A DNA stretch of 64,000 nt from Limiplasma sp045538465 (GTDB lineage Bacteria > Bacillota > Clostridia > Christensenellales > Aristaeellaceae), in assembly GCA_045538465.1 (NCBI GenBank), contig JAZSRK010000051.1, positions 1 to 64,000 on the forward strand, written 5' to 3'. Within the stretch, counting starts at the first letter, position 1. Every line of letters starts with the position of its first letter. Below are positions 60,683 to 64,000 of this stretch, piece after piece. The notes beneath the pieces were generated by a model. That model ran no database searches and had not been told where the DNA came from. It was given only the letters and a program-made list of their open reading frames with translations. Position numbers and translations under genes: made by a program.

Positions 60683-61803
60683 ATAAAAAGGTATTGTTTG
60701 TAGCAACGGTGCTTAAAGGGCATGTGCTGCTGTTCCATTTGCCGTATATGCGTTGGTTCCAGCAGCAAGGCTATGAGGTGCATCTGTGCAGCCGGAACGA
60801 TACCGGTGACCCCGATTTTATCGTACCCAACTGCGACCGGTATTTTGATCTGCCTTTTGAACGTTCACCCTTCCACAAAGGGAACATCGGCGTTATGAAG
60901 CAACTGAAGCAGATCATCGACGAAAATGATTATGCGCTCATCCATTGCCACACCCCCGTGGGTGCAATGCTGGGGCGCTACTGCGCCCGTGCTGCCCGCA
61001 AGCGTGGCACCCGTGTTGTCTACTCAGCGCACGGCTTCCACTTCTTTAAAGGTGCACCGCTGAAAAACTGGCTGCTGTTTTATCCGGCTGAATGGATGAT
61101 GGCACGCTGGACCGATCTGCTCATTACCACCAACGAGGAGGATGCCCTGCGGGCCCGCCATCTCCCGGCGAAAAAAGCGGTGAAGGTCGGCGGCGTTGGT
61201 GTGGATCTGACTCGTTTCGATCCTCCCGGTGACCGCCGCGCAGCCCGTGAGCTTTTGGAACTGCCGCAGGATGCACAAGTGATCTTGTCGGTAGGCGAGC
61301 ACAGCGTGCGTAAGAATCACAGCACCATCCTTCGGGCTGCTGCCATGCTGCCTGAGGTGCAGGTACTTCTTTGCGGCTGGGGCGAAGGCAAACAGCAACT
61401 GGAAGAGCTGGCGCATACGCTCGGTATTACCGATCGTGTGCGGTTTCTTGGTTTCCGTAACGATTTGCCCAAGGTCTATCCGGCGGCAGATGTGTTTGTT
61501 TTTCCTTCCCTCCACGAAGGTTTGCCTGTGGCGCTGATGGAGGCCATGGCAGCTGGGCTGCCGGTGGTCACCTCCACCGCCCGAGGCTGTGTGGATCTGA
61601 TCTGTCAGGGAGAAGGCGGTTTTTTGCGCGACCCCATGGATGCCGAAGGTATGGCAAAAGATATCCGCACCCTGCTGGAAGACCCTGCACTGCGGGAACG
61701 GATGGGAGCTGAAAACCGCAATACCATGCAGAATTATTCTCTGCCTGATATTTTGGAGAAAATGGCTGTTCTCTATCAGGAGCAATTGAAGGAGGCCCGC
61801 TGA
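60679..61803 (+). CDS. Family 4 glycosyltransferase
   Basis: A 374-residue GT-B enzyme. N-domain has the CHTPVGAMLGRY segment; C-domain has KNHSTILRAA and the nucleotide-sugar loop HEGLPVALMEAMAAGLPVVTSTARG near residue 276 with the EX7E spacing. It overlaps both neighbours. Sugar not readable. Confidence 0.92.
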   Translation: MNKKVLFVATVLKGHVLLFHLPYMRWFQQQGYEVHLCSRNDTGDPDFIVPNCDRYFDLPFERSPFHKGNIGVMKQLKQIIDENDYALIHCHTPVGAMLGRYCARAARKRGTRVVYSAHGFHFFKGAPLKNWLLFYPAEWMMARWTDLLITTNEEDALRARHLPAKKAVKVGGVGVDLTRFDPPGDRRAARELLELPQDAQVILSVGEHSVRKNHSTILRAAAMLPEVQVLLCGWGEGKQQLEELAHTLGITDRVRFLGFRNDLPKVYPAADVFVFPSLHEGLPVALMEAMAAGLPVVTSTARGCVDLICQGEGGFLRDPMDAEGMAKDIRTLLEDPALRERMGAENRNTMQNYSLPDILEKMAVLYQEQLKEAR

Positions 61804-62939
61804 TGGCTTCGGTTTTGTTTGTAATGCGCTACCCGCTGCATCAGGGCGATCATCTTATTACCAAATACGATGGTCAGATGGCAGCTGCCCGGGAATTGGG
61901 GCATCAGGTGCATTGGCTTGGCTGGAACATGGAAGGTATCTGGCTTTGCGGTGATGGCGAGCCAAAGCTTATCCGCAAAACCCATTTGTCGCATATGCCG
62001 GCTTACAGCCACACGCTGCTCCATTGCCATCTGATGGATGGCGTTCGGATCGCTACCGATTTGGTAAAACCAGATTTGGTATACCTTCGCTTTATGCGAA
62101 CTTTCGCCGGCGCGCCTGCTGCTTTGGCGTATGCAAAGAAAAACGGTGCCAAGCTGGTGGTGGAGCACCCCACTTATCCGTTTTCCAACGGCAAAACCAC
62201 CTCGCTGCTCAGAAAACCATTTTTCTGGTATTGCGATATGGTTTTTCGCAAGATCGAGCCAATGATCGACCTGTATACCCTCATCGGCGACCCCTGCGAC
62301 GGCAGCCTGAACGGCCGCCCCGCCATGAATATCGTCAACGGTGTGGATGTGGAGCGCTTCACGATCCATCAGCCCCGCAACGATTCGGAGGATATCCATA
62401 TGCTGGCGCTTGCCAGCATGTCTCGCTGGCAGGGCTACGACCGGCTGATCCACGCCATGGCAGCCTACCAAGGCGATGCCAAGGTGGTTCTGCATCTGGT
62501 CGGCGAAGAGGGCGACGGCTCTTTGGCGCAGTGGAAAACATTGGCCGATGAACTGGGCGTAGGGGAGCAAGTGCTCTGCGAAGGCCCGGTTTATGGCAAA
62601 GAATTGGAAGCGATGGTGTCTGCCTGCGATATTGGGATCGGTGGTCTTGGGCTGCATCGCAAAAAGCAGTTTGTCAGCATGCCGCTAAAACTGAGGGAAT
62701 ACATGGCCTGCGGTCTGCCCTTTGTGTATGCGGTCGATGACCCTTCCATTCCCGATGAGCCCCGTTTCTGCATGCGGCTTCCCAACGACGATTCCATACC
62801 GGATATGGAGCAGCTCGTGGCCTTTGTGAAGCGTACCAAGCAAGATTACGAAGCACCGGAGCTGATGCATGCCTATGCCAAGAAGCATATGTCCTGGGCG
62901 GGTATTCTCAAACCTGTTTTTGAAAGGCTGGGACTTTGA
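61803..62939 (+). CDS. Glycosyltransferase
   Basis: A 378-residue GT-B-type protein. The N-terminal half has LRFMRTFAGAPAALAYAKKNG; the C-half has SMSRWQGYDRLIHAM and a short GIGGLGLHRKKQ followed by KLREYMACGLPFVYA, a family 4-like donor-binding end. It overlaps both neighbours by one to a few bases (TGATG). Confidence 0.87.
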   Translation: MASVLFVMRYPLHQGDHLITKYDGQMAAARELGHQVHWLGWNMEGIWLCGDGEPKLIRKTHLSHMPAYSHTLLHCHLMDGVRIATDLVKPDLVYLRFMRTFAGAPAALAYAKKNGAKLVVEHPTYPFSNGKTTSLLRKPFFWYCDMVFRKIEPMIDLYTLIGDPCDGSLNGRPAMNIVNGVDVERFTIHQPRNDSEDIHMLALASMSRWQGYDRLIHAMAAYQGDAKVVLHLVGEEGDGSLAQWKTLADELGVGEQVLCEGPVYGKELEAMVSACDIGIGGLGLHRKKQFVSMPLKLREYMACGLPFVYAVDDPSIPDEPRFCMRLPNDDSIPDMEQLVAFVKRTKQDYEAPELMHAYAKKHMSWAGILKPVFERLGL

Positions 62940-64000
62940 TGCCGAAACAGTTGATTTATCTCAGTTCCTGTGCAATACATCCCAATGGCGAGGGCGACCC
63001 ATTTATGAAAATGGAGCAGCCATGGCTCGTGCATCATTTTGATGATGTGTGGATGGTGGCCTATCAGGGAACTGCGCAGCTGACAGAACATACAGACCAA
63101 GGCTATTCTTTGCAGCGCCCGCCTATGGCGGGCCTTTGCGCATGGTGGAAAGCGATTTTTTCCAAGGATGTTTGGCAGGAGATCCGCCGCCTGTTTCGGC
63201 AGAAAGGCTTTCGGCCGGTGGATGCGCTGAAGATCCTGCTGTTTGCTGTGCGCGGGGAGAAAATGCATCTGTTTACCGAAAGGTTGCTAAAGCAATACGG
63301 CACCGAAGATATCACGCTCTATTCCTGCTGGATGAGCTTTGATGGCTATGCAGCAGCGCTCAGTGCGCGGAAGCATCCGGAGGTTCGCTTTGTGGTAAGG
63401 GGACATGCATTCGATATTGACGTGGAGCGAAACGCTGTTAATCCTTATTTGATGAAGCAAGCCATTGCCGATGAAGCCGACGGGGTATATCTGATCAGCC
63501 AAACGGCAATGGAGCAGTATAGCAGCTATATGCAAGGACGCATTCCAGCAGAAAAGCTGCATGTGTTGGCTTTCGGCTCTGCCGGCAGCGCACCCGAAAC
63601 CATTTTGCCCGCTCCCTTCCATCAGGAAGGCGTGCTGCGCATTGTCAGCTGCGCCAAGGTGATCCCCATCAAGCAAGTACATGTGCTGGTGGAAGCGTTG
63701 GCTCAGTGGGAAGGAGCCCCCGTGCATTGGACGCATATCGGTGATGGGGAAGATTTTGATGAAGTGCGTAAATTGGCAGAAGAACTGCTTGACCATAAAG
63801 AAAACGTGATCGTGCGTTGGCTTGGCAGCTTGTCCGCAGGTGAAGTATTGACACTTTACGAGAACGAACCCTTTGATGTGTTTATCAACACCAGCCGTAA
63901 GGAGGGCGTTCCGGTATCCATTATGGAAGCAATGCGCTGCGGCGTACCAGCGATCGCTCCCCGGGTGGGCGGTTTGCCGGAATTGGTTACGGAAGAAACC
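62939..64000 (+). CDS. Family 4 glycosyltransferase, cut by window end
   Basis: The frame opens at ATG 62939, overlapping the preceding stop (TGATG), and runs without a stop to the last base. The first 354 codons show RGHAFDIDVERN near 160, SCAKVIPIKQVHVLVEAL near 240 and the donor-binding RKEGVPVSIMEAMRCGVPAIAPRVGGLPELV near 320. It is a third GT-B transferase of the exopolysaccharide cluster, probably lacking only about 50 C-terminal residues here. Confidence 0.9.
   Translation, partial: MPKQLIYLSSCAIHPNGEGDPFMKMEQPWLVHHFDDVWMVAYQGTAQLTEHTDQGYSLQRPPMAGLCAWWKAIFSKDVWQEIRRLFRQKGFRPVDALKILLFAVRGEKMHLFTERLLKQYGTEDITLYSCWMSFDGYAAALSARKHPEVRFVVRGHAFDIDVERNAVNPYLMKQAIADEADGVYLISQTAMEQYSSYMQGRIPAEKLHVLAFGSAGSAPETILPAPFHQEGVLRIVSCAKVIPIKQVHVLVEALAQWEGAPVHWTHIGDGEDFDEVRKLAEELLDHKENVIVRWLGSLSAGEVLTLYENEPFDVFINTSRKEGVPVSIMEAMRCGVPAIAPRVGGLPELVTEET

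Overview
The window reads as a chromosomal segment of an anaerobic, spore-forming Firmicute of class Clostridia with moderately high GC. The evidence is an uninterrupted sigK, a flavodiiron oxygen/NO reductase, a ferredoxin-type sulfite reductase, infC-rpmI-rplT gene order, AGGAGG ribosome binding sites and many TTGACA-17-TATAAT promoters. An intracellular GH10 xylanase beside a very large sugar-ABC operon suggests a plant-polysaccharide user from a gut or rumen. Genus cannot be decided from sequence alone. No phage, IS transposase or CRISPR array is present.

Layout. 1-6600: one copy of an interspersed repeat; a Na+/alanine-glycine symporter behind a single-aptamer glycine riboswitch; diaminopropionate ammonia-lyase; a large secreted SH3/peptidoglycan-binding protein with a possible divergent L,D-transpeptidase end; and an inverted second copy of the repeat between 31-bp direct repeats. 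6600-11800: a NitT/TauT-type ABC transporter led by a TM1266-type regulator, preceded by a structured leader with a seven-codon ORF and a terminator; then a lipoprotein S41 protease and a PucR/CdaR-type regulator. 11940-12250: two tRNA-Ser genes. 12330-20060: a LysR regulator divergent from a single-chain CoA-disulfide-reductase/rhodanese/sulfite-reductase fusion, then an Fe3+-siderophore/B12-type ABC transporter overlapping a flavodiiron protein gene. 20100-34660: a nine-gene minus-strand operon with two solute-binding proteins, four permeases, a DUF5696-like protein, a Yip1-like membrane protein and an NHL-propeller/TPR protein, divergent from the xylanase at 35050.

36400-47450: two flavodoxin-type redox genes (one frameshifted), a GltS-like carrier, a PlsC-like acyltransferase with a zinc-ribbon tail, a Wzz/BY-kinase-like protein without a P-loop, a peptidoglycan-binding protein, an unknown protein, an RluA pseudouridine synthase, a HAD phosphatase and a pentapeptide-repeat protein. 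47520-54300: the infC operon with its leader, recO, an unknown membrane protein, a minus-strand sigK/methyltransferase/phosphoesterase group, a SpoU-type methyltransferase and an acetyltransferase remnant. 54400-64000: ppk-cysE-cysS-comEA-like, overlapping or closely packed, then an exopolysaccharide cluster (sugar transferase, epimerase, three glycosyltransferases, the last cut by the window end).

Most worth follow-up are the 9157-9380 leader, the sulfite reductase fusion under an apparent LysR site, and the double-transporter operon. Assignments rest on motifs read by eye; no database search was run.
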